Assembly: GCF_022842145.1 (NCBI RefSeq)
Contig: NZ_JALHQD010000008.1
Span: 62,001-126,000, forward strand
Reading direction: 5' to 3'
Source of the DNA: Tabrizicola sp.
Lineage (GTDB): Bacteria; Pseudomonadota; Alphaproteobacteria; Rhodobacterales; Rhodobacteraceae
Length of the DNA: 64,000 nucleotides
Positions within the stretch are counted from its first letter, which is position 1; every line of letters starts with the position of its first letter. The notes under the pieces are model-generated. The model searched no databases and had not been told where the DNA came from. It saw only the letters and a list, made by a program, of their open reading frames with translations. A program made the translations under genes and the position numbers. Below, one piece after another: positions 24,822 through 33,583 of this stretch.

Positions 24822-24895
24822 TGGAGCGGGTGAAGGGAATCGAACCCTCGTCGTAAGCTTGGGAAGCTTCTGCTCTACCATTGAGCTACACCCGC
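24822..24895 (-). tRNA. tRNA-Gly (anticodon CCC)
   Basis: The reverse complement folds as a full cloverleaf: acceptor GCGGGTG pairing with CACCCGC, D arm GCTC/GAGC, anticodon loop TTCCCAA giving CCC, T arm with GGTTCGATTCC, and an encoded CCA end at 24822-24824. It reads GGG glycine codons. A mismatch sits at the top of the anticodon stem, which is not unusual. Confidence 0.95.
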
Positions 24896-25384
24896 GTAGT
24901 TCTGGATTTAGCCATTCCAGTGCAGGAAGGCAAGCCGCTCGCGGGGCATATTGCGTGCATCCATACACGCGGAATGCCTGCCATGAGTAGAGATTTCTGT
25001 CTGGAAGTGGGTTCTTGTCAGGAGGTGGTTTCGGTCGATCTCAGTCTTCTAGAGACCTGTGCGGCACCGTCGGATTGGATTGCGCGCGGGTTTGGCATGC
25101 CGTCTGTGGAGTTGCCTGCACGACCCGGATGCATGGGACGTGAGCCTGTGGATGAAGCTGTCAGCTTCATCGCCGATCGACGGAAGATCGACACGGGGCG
25201 CGCAGGGAACTCCTCCGCTCTCACGGCGACCAGGGCAGACCCAGTGTGACATAATGATCGAGGAAAGTGCATTTTCGACCTCAGCTTGGATCAAATTCAC
25301 ACCGGTGGAAGTTTCTCAAGGGCTACGGACCGGCCTTCGTCTGACAGGCGGCACGACCAACTTTCACCAAAAGGAAAAAATCCA
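24896..25384. other. Gene-poor stretch right of tRNA-Gly
   Basis: No convincing gene is seen. An open frame at 24881-25249 overlaps the tRNA, has no ribosome site and shows no recognisable motif. The stretch is less GC-rich than its surroundings. It includes an inverted repeat, GATGAAGCTG at 25151-25160 and CAGCTTCATC at 25162-25171, separated by one base. The last hundred bases would hold the promoter of the following small secreted-protein gene. Confidence 0.4.
25151..25171. repeat. 10-base inverted repeat
   Basis: Perfect inverted repeat GATGAAGCTG/CAGCTTCATC with a single central T. As RNA it could fold only with several bases opened to make a loop, so a protein site or chance is as likely as a hairpin. 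Confidence 0.45.
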
Positions 25385-25621
25385 ATGAAACTGCTTGCCT
25401 TGACCCTGACGCTCCTCGTCGCAGTACCAGCTAACGCGGGCGGACCAGTGATCATCGATGAACCACCCGAAGAGGGACGCCCTGTTGCGATCCTGTCACC
25501 CGGCGAGAAGATTGCCCTTACCGCAGGACTTATCCTGGTCGGAGCGTTTCTTTTGGGCGGTGGCGGGTCCGACGACTGCCCCTGCAATACGCCCGGCGAA
25601 GCAGGTCAGTGCACCTGCTAG
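25385..25621 (+). CDS. Small secreted or membrane-anchored hypothetical protein
   Basis: This encodes 78 residues with no recognised family. The start MKLLALTLTLLVAVPANA is a clear Sec signal peptide, cut after ANA. The mature part has an acidic/proline-rich stretch (DEPPEEGRP), a hydrophobic segment IALTAGLILVGAFLLGGG that could span a membrane, and a cysteine-rich tail (DDCPCNTPGEAGQCTC, four Cys). The ATG at 25385 is preceded by AAAGGAAAAAA. Small signal-peptide plus one-helix proteins of this layout are common orphans in Rhodobacteraceae; function is unknown. Confidence 0.65.
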   Translation: MKLLALTLTLLVAVPANAGGPVIIDEPPEEGRPVAILSPGEKIALTAGLILVGAFLLGGGGSDDCPCNTPGEAGQCTC

Positions 25622-26354
25622 GCTTTTCTGGTTGCAGGTCTCGTCGGGCTCTGATCCGCGATCTAGCTGCATCAGTGAAAGCTGGTGCGGCCTCAATTGC
25701 CCGTGCCACTGACCCGGTGCCCTTGTTGGAAGGCAGCACCCTGCGAGACGAGGGAAGGTCGCGATAAGTTCTTGCATGTCCGGCTTCGCTCTATTCCCGC
25801 TGGCTATCGTCGTCATGCCAACGGCGTCCTCGACCTCCGCAACCACGGCTCGGCCGAGATCCGGGCGAGGTGCGCGACTTGTCGGAAGAGCATGGAGTGG
25901 AGAAGCCGGACAGCATTCAGTCGGACCAACTCCAAAGGGCGCAGCCGGATCAATGTGCACCAGCCATGATGGAAAGTAGGTGCCCGGCAAAGGGAATGAA
26001 ATGCCGGGCACCTCGACGCAGCCGTAGACAGGTGCCGCCGAATATCCCGAAAATTCTTGCCACTTATGCCGATCCAACTCTGTGCAATCCGGAAGTGTTC
26101 CGGCCCGTTGGAAGGAAATTGCAATATTTTTGGTAGTTTAGGGTGAGCGGAATCGGCTGTTAATGGTCCGTTCATCGGGGCGCCGGCCACCGCCAGAACC
26201 GCCTCGGTAAAGCCGCCTGACCAGGAGTGCTTCTACCGACTGGCACCGCTTGGGCGAAGCATTTCGTTTCTGGTGATGAATTAGTTGACCTGCCAGCAAT
26301 TGAGAGAAAGGCGGTTTTCGCCCGGTCTCTTAACCAGCTGTAAACCTAAGAATT
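25622..26354. other. Gene-poor stretch between small secreted-protein gene and tRNA-Asn
   Basis: No gene is supported in this 733-base region. Open frames of 60 to 190 codons exist on both strands but lack ribosome sites and family motifs and overlap one another. One perfect 11-base hairpin is present at 25979-26012. The right end is relatively AT-rich. It could be the degraded remains of older genes or hold an unrecognised small RNA. Confidence 0.4.
25979..26012. repeat. Perfect 11-base inverted repeat in gene-poor region
   Basis: GGTGCCCGGCA at 25979-25989 and TGCCGGGCACC at 26002-26012 are exact complements around a 12-base loop. No T run follows on either strand, so it is not a classical terminator. 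Possible roles are the 3' hairpin of a small RNA or a remnant of a mobile sequence. Confidence 0.55.
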
Positions 26355-26429
26355 TGGCTCCGGCGGTAGGGATCGAACCTACGACCAATTGATTAACAGT
26401 CAACTGCTCTACCGCTGAGCTACGCCGGA
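26355..26429 (-). tRNA. tRNA-Asn (anticodon GTT)
   Basis: The reverse complement folds as a standard tRNA: acceptor TCCGGCG with CGCCGGA, D arm GCTC/GAGC, anticodon loop CTGTTAA giving GTT, T arm GGTTCGATCCC, and an encoded CCA at 26355-26357. Confidence 0.96.
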
Positions 26430-26498
26430 ACACGGGGCGGTCTATAGCAAGGCCCTTCCGGTGCGGCAAGGGCAAATCGCGGGAAAAGATGGGCAGTC

Positions 26499-27365
26499 TC
26501 ACAACCGGCTGAATTCGGCATCGGGAAGCAAGGACGGCGTGGCAGTGATCTCGCTTCTGGAAGCCAGATCAATGAGATGGGCGAAGACGTTCCGGGCGGC
26601 TGCGGGCACGAGATGGAACGGGATGTCGTGATAGATGCGCGCGGTCAGTTGCGGAATGCGGGCGGGGCCGGTCTCCAGCGCCTCCAGGATCTGCCGTTCG
26701 CGTTGTAATCGGTGCGCGATCAGGTCCCGAACCCGTTCGGTGGGGTGATCCACAGCCGCCCCGTGTCCCGGAAGGAAACGCTGCCACGGGCTATCCTCCA
26801 ACTGGGCGAGCGAAGCCATATAGGCCCCCATGTCGCCATCGGGCGGCGAGACAATCGAGGTCGACCATCCCATCACATGATCGCCCGAAAACAGCGTATC
26901 GCCCAAAGCGAAGCAAAGATGTCCGCCCAGATGGCCCGGGGTGTGCAGGGCGGCAAGGCTCCAGTCCGGACCATGAAGGTTCTGGCCGTCGACGACGCGG
27001 TGATCCGGAGCGAAGGCGCGGTCCAGCCCCTCGCCTTGGTCGGGCAGGGTGGGGGCCAGAGCCGTCATCATCGGGCTGCGGCCGTCCGTCGCGCCGCCGA
27101 AGGCGTGGATGGCTGCGCCCGTTGCATCCGAAAGGCGGCGAGCCAGCGCGGAGTGGTCAAGATGTGCATGCGTCACCAGGATATGGCCGATGCGCTGTCC
27201 CGGCCCGACGGCGTGGAGAATTGCCGCAAGGTGCGCTGGGTCGTCGGGGCCGGGGTCGATCACGGCGAGGTTGGTGGCACCCACCAGCCAGGTGTTGGTC
27301 CCGCTTCCGGTCAAGGGCGACGGGTTCGGCGCAAGAAGATGTCGGATCGGCGGGTCGCTGGTCAT
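26499..27365 (-). CDS. MBL-fold metallo-hydrolase
   Basis: This 288-residue metallo-beta-lactamase-fold enzyme shows THAHLDHSALARRL (HxHxDH), LHTPGHLGGHLCF, LFSGDHVMGW and FLPGHGAAVDHP, a full two-metal site. A C-terminal winged-helix-like part (residues about 210-280) resembles that of LACTB2-type hydrolases, which act on RNA or thioesters. The ATG at 27365 is preferred because the protein then begins with the usual N-terminal strand; a longer frame reaches 27467. It is divergent from the histidine kinase gene and only 44 bases away, so the promoters overlap. Confidence 0.88.
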   Translation of the reverse strand: MTSDPPIRHLLAPNPSPLTGSGTNTWLVGATNLAVIDPGPDDPAHLAAILHAVGPGQRIGHILVTHAHLDHSALARRLSDATGAAIHAFGGATDGRSPMMTALAPTLPDQGEGLDRAFAPDHRVVDGQNLHGPDWSLAALHTPGHLGGHLCFALGDTLFSGDHVMGWSTSIVSPPDGDMGAYMASLAQLEDSPWQRFLPGHGAAVDHPTERVRDLIAHRLQRERQILEALETGPARIPQLTARIYHDIPFHLVPAAARNVFAHLIDLASRSEITATPSLLPDAEFSRL

Positions 27366-27409
27366 CTGGGTCTCGGCTTTCCAAGCAGGGAAGGTAACGA
27401 TAGTCTGCA

Positions 27410-28729
27410 ATGGCAATGTCTGTCTTTCAGCGTCTTCTTCCCAGAGGTCTATATGGTCGCGCGGCACTGATCTTGATCGTGCCGATCGTGGCCTTGCAGC
27501 TGGTCTTCTCGTCGGAATTCATCCAGCGCTTCTATGAAGATGTCACCAGCCAGATGACGCAAGGCGTCGCAATCGACCTTGAGTTCCTTTTGGACCAGGT
27601 CGAGGCCAGTGCCGACATTGCAGACGCCCGCGCGCGGGTTGTGCCTTTGGCCGCGGCTCTGGAGATCGGGCTGACGATTCCCGCCGGACCCGATGCGCCG
27701 CTGGTGGACAAGCGACCCTTCATCGATCTGTCGGGCAATACGATCATATCGACGCTGCGTGAGCGTTTGCCCACCCTGGTGGCCGTCGATCTGACCGGCG
27801 AAAACCGCATGGTGGCGTTGCGCTTCGACACCGCGGTCGGTCCCATCCTGGCCGAGGTGAGCCGACGCCGGATGTCGGCCGCGAATCCGCACCAGCTGAT
27901 GGTGCTGATGATCTTTGCCTCGATTCTCCTGACGATCATCGCCTACATCTTCCTGCGTCGGCAACTTCGCCCGATTACCAAGCTGGCCGAAGCGGCCGAG
28001 GAGTTCGGCAAGGGGCGTACTGTCGACTACCGGCCACGCGGGGCACAGGAGGTGCGAGCCGCAGGGCGGGCGTTCATGGACATGCGGGGCCGGATCGAGC
28101 GCCAGATCGAGCAGCGGACGCTTATGCTGTCCGGTGTAAGCCACGACCTGCGCACGCCGCTCACGCGGATGCGGCTGGCGCTGTCGCTGATGCCCGAGGA
28201 TCCCGAGGTTGAGGCATTGCAAGCCGACGTCGTGCAGATGGAGCGCATGGTGGACGAGTTTCTGGCGTTTGTCCGCGGCGATGCGATGGAGGGCTCGCAG
28301 TCGACCGATGCCGTGGCCCTGGTCCGGGGCGTTGTAGAGAAGACCGACGGCGCGGTTGCCCTGGTGGCAGTGGACGGGGTGCCGGACAGCGTCGAGATGC
28401 GGCCGCAAGCGGTTATCCGGGCGGTGGATAACCTTATTGCAAACGCCCAGCGTTACGGCAAGCGGGTGGAAGTGCGGCTGATCTTCCTGGAGCGCAGTCT
28501 GAGGATCGTGGTCGAAGACGACGGCCCGGGGATTCCGACCGAGCGCCGGGAAGAAGCGCTGCGGCCGTTCACGCGGCTTGACTCCTCACGCGATCCGAAC
28601 CGGGGAGCCGGGGTCGGGCTGGGATTGTCGATCGCGTCGGACATCGCCCTCAGCCATGGCGGCGCGCTGCGGCTTTCGCAAAGCGCCGCGCTTGGCGGTC
28701 TCAGGGCCGAGTTGGTGATCGCGCGGTAA
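27410..28729 (+). CDS. EnvZ-like sensor histidine kinase, orphan
   Basis: This 439-residue inner membrane kinase has a first membrane segment (AALILIVPIVALQLVF), a periplasmic part of about 130 residues, a second segment (MVLMIFASILLTIIAYIFL), a HAMP linker, the H-box SGVSHDLRTPLTRMRL, N-box NLIANAQRYG, G1 DDGPGIP and G2 GAGVGLGLSI. All kinase boxes are intact. The arrangement and the HDLRTPLTRMRL box match the EnvZ group (OmpR partner). No response regulator gene is adjacent, so its partner is elsewhere. A second ATG at 27416 is a possible start. Confidence 0.9.
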   Translation: MAMSVFQRLLPRGLYGRAALILIVPIVALQLVFSSEFIQRFYEDVTSQMTQGVAIDLEFLLDQVEASADIADARARVVPLAAALEIGLTIPAGPDAPLVDKRPFIDLSGNTIISTLRERLPTLVAVDLTGENRMVALRFDTAVGPILAEVSRRRMSAANPHQLMVLMIFASILLTIIAYIFLRRQLRPITKLAEAAEEFGKGRTVDYRPRGAQEVRAAGRAFMDMRGRIERQIEQRTLMLSGVSHDLRTPLTRMRLALSLMPEDPEVEALQADVVQMERMVDEFLAFVRGDAMEGSQSTDAVALVRGVVEKTDGAVALVAVDGVPDSVEMRPQAVIRAVDNLIANAQRYGKRVEVRLIFLERSLRIVVEDDGPGIPTERREEALRPFTRLDSSRDPNRGAGVGLGLSIASDIALSHGGALRLSQSAALGGLRAELVIAR

Positions 28730-28731
28730 GC

Positions 28732-29220
28732 CTATTTCGAGGCGCCGACTACGATGATCCAGTGCAGCTTGTTGTCAGGCGCCGGGCTGACGGCGATGCC
28801 AACTCCCACTTCGCGCGCTTTGCGCAGCAGGATGTTGTCCTTGTGCTTTGGCGAGTTCATCCACCATTCGACAGCCCGCGCCCCCGAGGCAAACCCGCGT
28901 CCGGTGTTTTCGGCGGCGGTGCGGAATGCGTATCCCGCGCGCCGCAGCCGGGTCTTCAGCGTCCCGCCATCTGACGACGTATGGCTGATCGACTTGCGCT
29001 TGGCATTGTCGCAGGCATGACCCTGCGCGGCCTTGTCGAGCTTGGCCGAAATCACCAGCGCAGGAAGTCCGCGGTCCTTGCGCTCGGCATTCAGGTGGCT
29101 GAGCAGCTCCTGCTGCATGCCCGCGGAATTGCCCGGAACTGTGCAGCCGGCTTGGGCCGCGGCAGCGAGGCTGAGAAAAACAGCTGCGGTGGCAGCCGCA
29201 ACAGTCGAGCACTTCGGCAT
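28732..29220 (-). CDS. CAP/SCP domain secreted protein
   Basis: This 162-residue protein has a Sec signal peptide (cleavage after AAAAQA) and a CAP (SCP/TAPS, PF00188-type) domain. Key motifs are HLNAERKDRGLPAL, CDNAKRKSISHTSSDGGTL, AENTGRGFASG and AVEWWMNSPKHKDNIL, which carry the conserved His/Glu pocket. Bacterial CAP proteins are exported and mostly uncharacterised. The ATG at 29220 has GGGGGA upstream. It converges on the kinase gene two bases away. Confidence 0.9.
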   Translation of the reverse strand: MPKCSTVAAATAAVFLSLAAAAQAGCTVPGNSAGMQQELLSHLNAERKDRGLPALVISAKLDKAAQGHACDNAKRKSISHTSSDGGTLKTRLRRAGYAFRTAAENTGRGFASGARAVEWWMNSPKHKDNILLRKAREVGVGIAVSPAPDNKLHWIIVVGASK

Positions 29221-29432
29221 GATTGGTCCCCCATCAGTAGCACCATTTCAGATTCCGCATCAGTTGGGCCAGAATCAGGCAGAATGTGGCGCAAACCGTG
29301 AAATACGCGAGAAAGGTCCTGGTTGCCACTCAATCCTGGGTTGCATACGCCAAGTCTCGCCGCTGGCCTGCGGAAACGTGAAAACTGTTGCAGCCGGTTC
29401 GTGCCATGGTGCCGTGGTGGCAGGGAGGCGAC

Positions 29433-30041
29433 ATGCTGGACGGAATGATCCGCGGAGTGATCGATGTGCCCCTTGACCGGGGTGGACGCTGGCTTGCCGC
29501 CCGTGGCGCTTCGGCGGACGTGGTCACACTTGTCGGGCTGCTGGTCGGTCTCACTGCGGCGGGGATGGTCGGGCTCGGCTACAGCGGTTTCCTGGTCGCA
29601 TCGCTGGTCCTTGCCAGCCGTCTGGCGGACGGATTGGACGGTGCAGTTGCGCGGGCGCGGGGCAAGTCCGATTTCGGTGGCTACCTGGACATCGTCTGCG
29701 ACTTCACCTTTTACGGCGCTATCCCTCTGGCTTTCGTACTTCTTGATCCCGGCGCGAACGGGGCGGCTGGCGCATTCCTGTTGGCCAGTTTCTACGTCAA
29801 CGGCGCGACCTTTCTGGGCTATGCGGTCCTTGCCGCAAAGCAGGGCATGGAAACCCGGTCGCGGGGAGAAAAGTCGCTGTATTTCACCGCGGGACTTCTG
29901 GAAGGGACGGAAACCATCGTCTTCTTCCTGCTGATCGTCCTTTTCCCGGTGCTGTTCGTCCCTGCGGCCTGGACCTTTGGTGCCCTGTGCCTGGTCACAG
30001 CCGCCGCTCGCGTGACGCTGGCGGTCCGGACCTTCCGCTAA
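29433..30041 (+). CDS. CDP-alcohol phosphatidyltransferase family protein
   Basis: This 202-residue membrane enzyme has the diagnostic CDP-alcohol motif: DGLDGAVARARGKSDFGGYL followed by DIVCD, i.e. DxxDGxxAR...GxxxDxxxD with all four Asp. Six or so hydrophobic segments follow. It would transfer a phosphatidyl group from CDP-diacylglycerol to an alcohol; the acceptor (glycerol phosphate, serine, inositol, other) is not evident. The ATG at 29433 with GGAGG upstream is better than an earlier ATG at 29406. Its stop overlaps the convergent photolyase-like gene by four bases. Confidence 0.88.
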   Translation: MLDGMIRGVIDVPLDRGGRWLAARGASADVVTLVGLLVGLTAAGMVGLGYSGFLVASLVLASRLADGLDGAVARARGKSDFGGYLDIVCDFTFYGAIPLAFVLLDPGANGAAGAFLLASFYVNGATFLGYAVLAAKQGMETRSRGEKSLYFTAGLLEGTETIVFFLLIVLFPVLFVPAAWTFGALCLVTAAARVTLAVRTFR

Positions 30042-31198
30042 CCCATCACGGCTTCACGGAACCGGAAAAACCCATGCGTCGCATGCGGCCAAGCCGCCCG
30101 GTCATGCGGCCGAAGGACCCGGACCAGCCGGATGCCGCGCGGGTCTGCCATGTGCTGGAGAATGGCCAGCTGTTCGGCAATCGGGCCGGTCGGCGCGTAG
30201 GCGGTGACGATCTGGCGGCACCCTTCGCGCTCTGCGAGATCCAGGATCATCCGGGGCTCAGTTTCGACCGGCGCATCGGGTGCCTGCAGGTTTTCCAGCG
30301 CATCGGCAATGGCCGCGCGCGTGAAGTGGTGCACGGGTTCCGCGACGGCAAGGGGCGAACGACCCGCAGCAAAGGTCAGGACACCCACCGCTTTGGGGCG
30401 CAAGCCCTGGTCCAGCAGGAACTGCGGGCAAAGGTCCTCTTCGGTGACAAGAAGAAGCGTGGGGGCGTCCCAGTCGGGGTCGTCGCCCGGTGGTGGAGGA
30501 AGCGGGGCGGGCAGGGGGGGCAAAGCCAGTGGTCGTGCCGCCGGGGCCAGACCGTCGGGGCGGAAGCGGCCGTGGGTGTTGGTGGCTATGTTCTCGGCTG
30601 TCGCAAGATACGTCTTGCCCGGAGTGTGCAGCCCGGCGACCCAGCGCCATGACAAGGTGTTCGAAGCCGGGTCACCGTCGATCAGGTGGCGCAGGAAGAA
30701 GTCGGCCCCAAGCTCCCAAGGCAGGTCCAGGGTGAAGACCCAGATCGAGGCGAACCACATGCGCGCGTGGTTGTGGAGGTAGCCCGAGGCAACCAGCTCC
30801 TTCGCCCAGTGGTCAAACCCGTCGATCCCCGTCTCTCCCAGCATCGCGGTCTCGGCGCGTGTTGCAAGACCGGGTTCCACCGCCAGCCGGTTCAACGCCG
30901 CCGTGACGCCCTGTCGATAGGCCGACCAGACACCGGGCCGCAATTCCAGCCAACCCTTCCAGTAGGTTCGCCACCAGACCTCGGCCAGGAACTTCTCGGC
31001 ACCCCCCGAATGCGAGTTCAATGTCGCCGCGATCACCTCGGCCTCTGTCACCATCCGGTGCCGCAGCCAGGGCGACAGTGTCGAGACATGCGGATGGCCG
31101 GGAAGCTCAAGATTCCGCAGAGCCGCATAGTCGCGGCCAGCGCGGGGCAGGAAGGCGGTCAAGCGGCCAAGGCCGGCGGCGCGGGTGGGCGTGAACAT
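30038..31198 (-). CDS. Photolyase/cryptochrome-like protein with swapped domain order
   Basis: The first 215 residues are a photolyase-type FAD-binding helical domain: EVWWRTYWKGWLELRPGVW, then YLHNHARMWFASIWVFTLDL, and LSWRWVAGLHTPGKTYLA, ending NIATNTHGRF. A proline-rich linker (PLPAPLPPPPGD) leads to an alpha/beta segment of about 145 residues (APTLLLVTEEDLCPQFLLDQ onward) resembling the Rossmann-like antenna domain that is normally N-terminal. So the order appears inverted relative to standard photolyases. The N-terminal FAD domain is certain by motif; the nature of the C-terminal part is inference. At 386 residues it is shorter than most photolyases. Whether it repairs DNA or signals light is unknown. 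Confidence 0.72.
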   Translation of the reverse strand: MFTPTRAAGLGRLTAFLPRAGRDYAALRNLELPGHPHVSTLSPWLRHRMVTEAEVIAATLNSHSGGAEKFLAEVWWRTYWKGWLELRPGVWSAYRQGVTAALNRLAVEPGLATRAETAMLGETGIDGFDHWAKELVASGYLHNHARMWFASIWVFTLDLPWELGADFFLRHLIDGDPASNTLSWRWVAGLHTPGKTYLATAENIATNTHGRFRPDGLAPAARPLALPPLPAPLPPPPGDDPDWDAPTLLLVTEEDLCPQFLLDQGLRPKAVGVLTFAAGRSPLAVAEPVHHFTRAAIADALENLQAPDAPVETEPRMILDLAEREGCRQIVTAYAPTGPIAEQLAILQHMADPRGIRLVRVLRPHDRAAWPHATHGFFRFREAVMG

Positions 31199-31269
31199 GG
31201 CTAGGGTCTAGGTCGCCGGGCCGGTGATTCAAGCCTGCATCACCCCTTCGGCAAAAGCGACGGGGGTGC

Positions 31270-31296
31270 CTTGCAGCCCCCGTGTCACCCCACTAA
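31270..31296 (+). promoter_or_regulatory. Possible heat-shock (sigma-32 type) promoter upstream of clpP
   Basis: CTTGCAG at 31270-31276 and CCCCACTAA at 31288-31296 resemble the sigma-32 elements CTTGAAA and CCCCAT, which would suit a heat-shock gene. The spacing is 11 bases, at the short edge, and a GC hairpin (31260-31283) overlaps the -35 element, so this is tentative. Confidence 0.28.
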
Positions 31297-31353
31297 GACT
31301 CTCGCAATACATTCGACGATATTCCTCGGAAAAGACAGAAGAGGCAGGCACCG

Positions 31354-31986
31354 ATGCGCGATCCCGTTGATCACTACATGAACACGCTCGTCCCCATGGT
31401 CGTCGAACAGACGAGCCGAGGGGAACGCGCCTACGACATCTTCAGCCGCCTCTTGAAGGAACGGATCATCTTCCTGGGCGGTCCCGTGCACGACGGCATG
31501 TCCAGCCTGATCTGCGCCCAGCTGCTGTTCCTGGAATCGGAAAACCCGTCCAAGGAAATCAGCATGTACATCAACAGCCCCGGCGGTGTCGTGACCGCGG
31601 GCCTGTCGATCTACGATACGATGCAATACATCCGGCCGAAGATTTCGACCCTTGTGATCGGACAGGCGGCCTCGATGGGCTCGCTTCTGCTCACGGCCGG
31701 GGAAAAGGGCATGCGCTTCAGCCTGCCGAACAGCCGGGTCATGGTGCACCAGCCCTCGGGCGGTTATCAGGGCCAGGCGACGGATATCATGATCCACGCG
31801 CGGGAAACCGAGAAGCTGAAACGCCGGTTGAACGAGATCTACGTCAAACACACCGGCAACGACTACGACACTGTCGAAGCGGCGCTCGAGAGGGACAACT
31901 TCATGTCGGCCGAAGATGCCAAGGCCTGGGGCCTGATCGACCAGATCCTGGAAAGCCGCGGAAAGGCCGACGATACGTCGAAGTGA
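31354..31986 (+). CDS. clpP: ATP-dependent Clp protease proteolytic subunit
   Basis: ClpP is the serine protease chamber of the ClpXP/ClpAP machine. The catalytic triad is visible: Ser107 in [10 protein letters not shown], His132 in MVHQPSGG and Asp181 in ALERDNFMS, all offset by ten from mature E. coli numbering. The 210-residue length is normal. It is followed by a strong hairpin terminator and then clpX, so clpX can be transcribed partly on its own. The start ATG at 31354 has an AGAGGCAGG region upstream. Confidence 0.97.
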   Translation: MRDPVDHYMNTLVPMVVEQTSRGERAYDIFSRLLKERIIFLGGPVHDGMSSLICAQLLFLESENPSKEISMYINSPGGVVTAGLSIYDTMQYIRPKISTLVIGQAASMGSLLLTAGEKGMRFSLPNSRVMVHQPSGGYQGQATDIMIHARETEKLKRRLNEIYVKHTGNDYDTVEAALERDNFMSAEDAKAWGLIDQILESRGKADDTSK

Positions 31987-31995
31987 CGCCCCATT

Positions 31996-32022
31996 CCCGC
32001 CGGATGGTCCGGCGGGATTTTC
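31996..32022 (+). terminator. Terminator-like hairpin between clpP and clpX
   Basis: CCCGCCGGA at 31996-32004 and TCCGGCGGG at 32008-32016 pair perfectly around TGG, followed by ATTTTC. It lies ten bases after the clpP stop. It probably ends most clpP transcripts, so clpX would need read-through or its own promoter. Confidence 0.75.
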
Positions 32023-32106
32023 GCATTGTGGTGCCTTGGGGGTTGGCCTAAACTTCCAGCAAGGCACCGGCCCCTTCACCGGTGGCAAAGCACTAGAGGA
32101 CTGCGG

Positions 32107-33369
32107 ATGGCGAACAACACCGGCGGCGACAGCAAGAACACTTTGTACTGCTCGTTCTGCGGCAAGAGCCAGCATGAGGTGCGCAAGCTTATCGCGGGCC
32201 CGACCGTCTTCATCTGCGATGAATGCGTCGAGCTGTGCATGGACATCATCCGCGAGGAGACGAAGACCACCGGTCTGAAATCTTCGGACGGCGTGCCGAC
32301 CCCACGGGAAATCTGCAAGGTTCTGGACGATTACGTGATCGGCCAGATCCACGCCAAGCGCGTGCTGTCGGTCGCGGTGCACAACCATTACAAGCGGCTG
32401 AACCATTCGTCGAAGAACGACATCGAGCTGTCGAAGTCGAACATCCTGCTGATCGGCCCCACGGGCTGCGGCAAGACGCTGCTGGCTCAGACTCTCGCCC
32501 GCATCCTGGACGTGCCCTTCACGATGGCCGACGCGACCACGCTGACCGAAGCTGGCTACGTGGGCGAGGATGTCGAGAACATCATCCTGAAGCTTCTGCA
32601 GGCCAGCGAGTACAACGTCGAACGCGCACAGCGCGGAATTGTCTACATCGACGAGGTCGACAAGATCACACGCAAGTCTGACAACCCTTCGATCACCCGC
32701 GACGTGTCGGGCGAGGGCGTTCAGCAAGCGCTTCTGAAGATCATGGAAGGCACCGTGGCCAGCGTTCCCCCGCAGGGCGGCCGCAAACACCCGCAGCAGG
32801 AATTCCTTCAGGTCGACACGACGAACATCCTCTTCATCTGCGGTGGCGCTTTCGCGGGTCTGGAAAAGATCATCGCGCAGCGCAACAAGGGCTCGGGCAT
32901 CGGCTTTGGGGCCGACGTCAAGGGTCCGGAAGAACGCGGCGTGGGCGAGCTCTTCAAGGAACTGGAACCTGAGGATCTGCTCAAGTTCGGTCTGATCCCG
33001 GAGTTCGTCGGTCGCCTGCCCGTCATCGCCACGCTGACCGACCTGGACGAGGCGGCGCTGGTCACGATCCTGACCGAACCGAAGAACGCGCTCGTCAAGC
33101 AATACCAGCGCCTGTTCGAGATCGAAGGCGTCAAGCTGACCTTCACCTCCGATGCCCTGGTCGCGATCGCAAAGCGCGCGATCAAGCGCAAGACCGGCGC
33201 GCGGGGCTTGCGGTCGATCATGGAGGACATCCTTCTCGACACCATGTTCGAACTGCCGGGCATGGATTCGGTCGAGGAAGTTGTCGTCAAGGACGAAGCG
33301 GTTCATTCGGGTGCGAAGCCGATGCTCGTCTATACCGAGACAAAGAAGAAAGAGCCGGTGAAGGCCTGA
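32107..33369 (+). CDS. clpX: ATP-dependent Clp protease ATP-binding subunit ClpX
   Basis: ClpX is the AAA+ unfoldase that feeds tagged proteins to ClpP. The N-terminal zinc-binding domain shows [19 protein letters not shown] and later ICDECVELC (four Cys). Then come Walker [13 protein letters not shown], the pore loop GYVGEDVEN, Walker [11 protein letters not shown], and RPVI/arginine-finger regions near GRLPVIATL. It is 420 residues, standard length. The ATG at 32107 has AGAGGAC upstream; the open frame extends 27 codons further left without need. It lies 120 bases after clpP. Confidence 0.97.
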   Translation: MANNTGGDSKNTLYCSFCGKSQHEVRKLIAGPTVFICDECVELCMDIIREETKTTGLKSSDGVPTPREICKVLDDYVIGQIHAKRVLSVAVHNHYKRLNHSSKNDIELSKSNILLIGPTGCGKTLLAQTLARILDVPFTMADATTLTEAGYVGEDVENIILKLLQASEYNVERAQRGIVYIDEVDKITRKSDNPSITRDVSGEGVQQALLKIMEGTVASVPPQGGRKHPQQEFLQVDTTNILFICGGAFAGLEKIIAQRNKGSGIGFGADVKGPEERGVGELFKELEPEDLLKFGLIPEFVGRLPVIATLTDLDEAALVTILTEPKNALVKQYQRLFEIEGVKLTFTSDALVAIAKRAIKRKTGARGLRSIMEDILLDTMFELPGMDSVEEVVVKDEAVHSGAKPMLVYTETKKKEPVKA

Positions 33370-33583
33370 TCCGACCTCAGTCGCTGGGTTCTAGCAAGGC
33401 GGTGCGATGCTGCGTGTTGCCACGGTCACTCTGCTTGCTTTGTGATCGACGGCCGTTGGCGCGAGATGGCGGAAACGGTGTATTTGGCACGACCCGATAC
33501 GTCCGGCAACGCGCCACTCTGCCCAGCCCGCCCTAGACCTTTCTTCCGGCATCCGGCATAAGTGGCGCAAACGGAGGCCGCCC

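Noticed and set aside
25496-26077. A 193-codon frame on the minus strand in the gene-poor region, and overlapping shorter ones.
   Set aside because: It overlaps the small secreted-protein gene and a perfect hairpin, lacks a ribosome site and shows no family motif.
31285-33306. A 673-codon open frame antisense to clpP and clpX.
   Set aside because: Same artefact: it spans two well-conserved genes, their terminator and the gap, and its translation has no recognisable domain.
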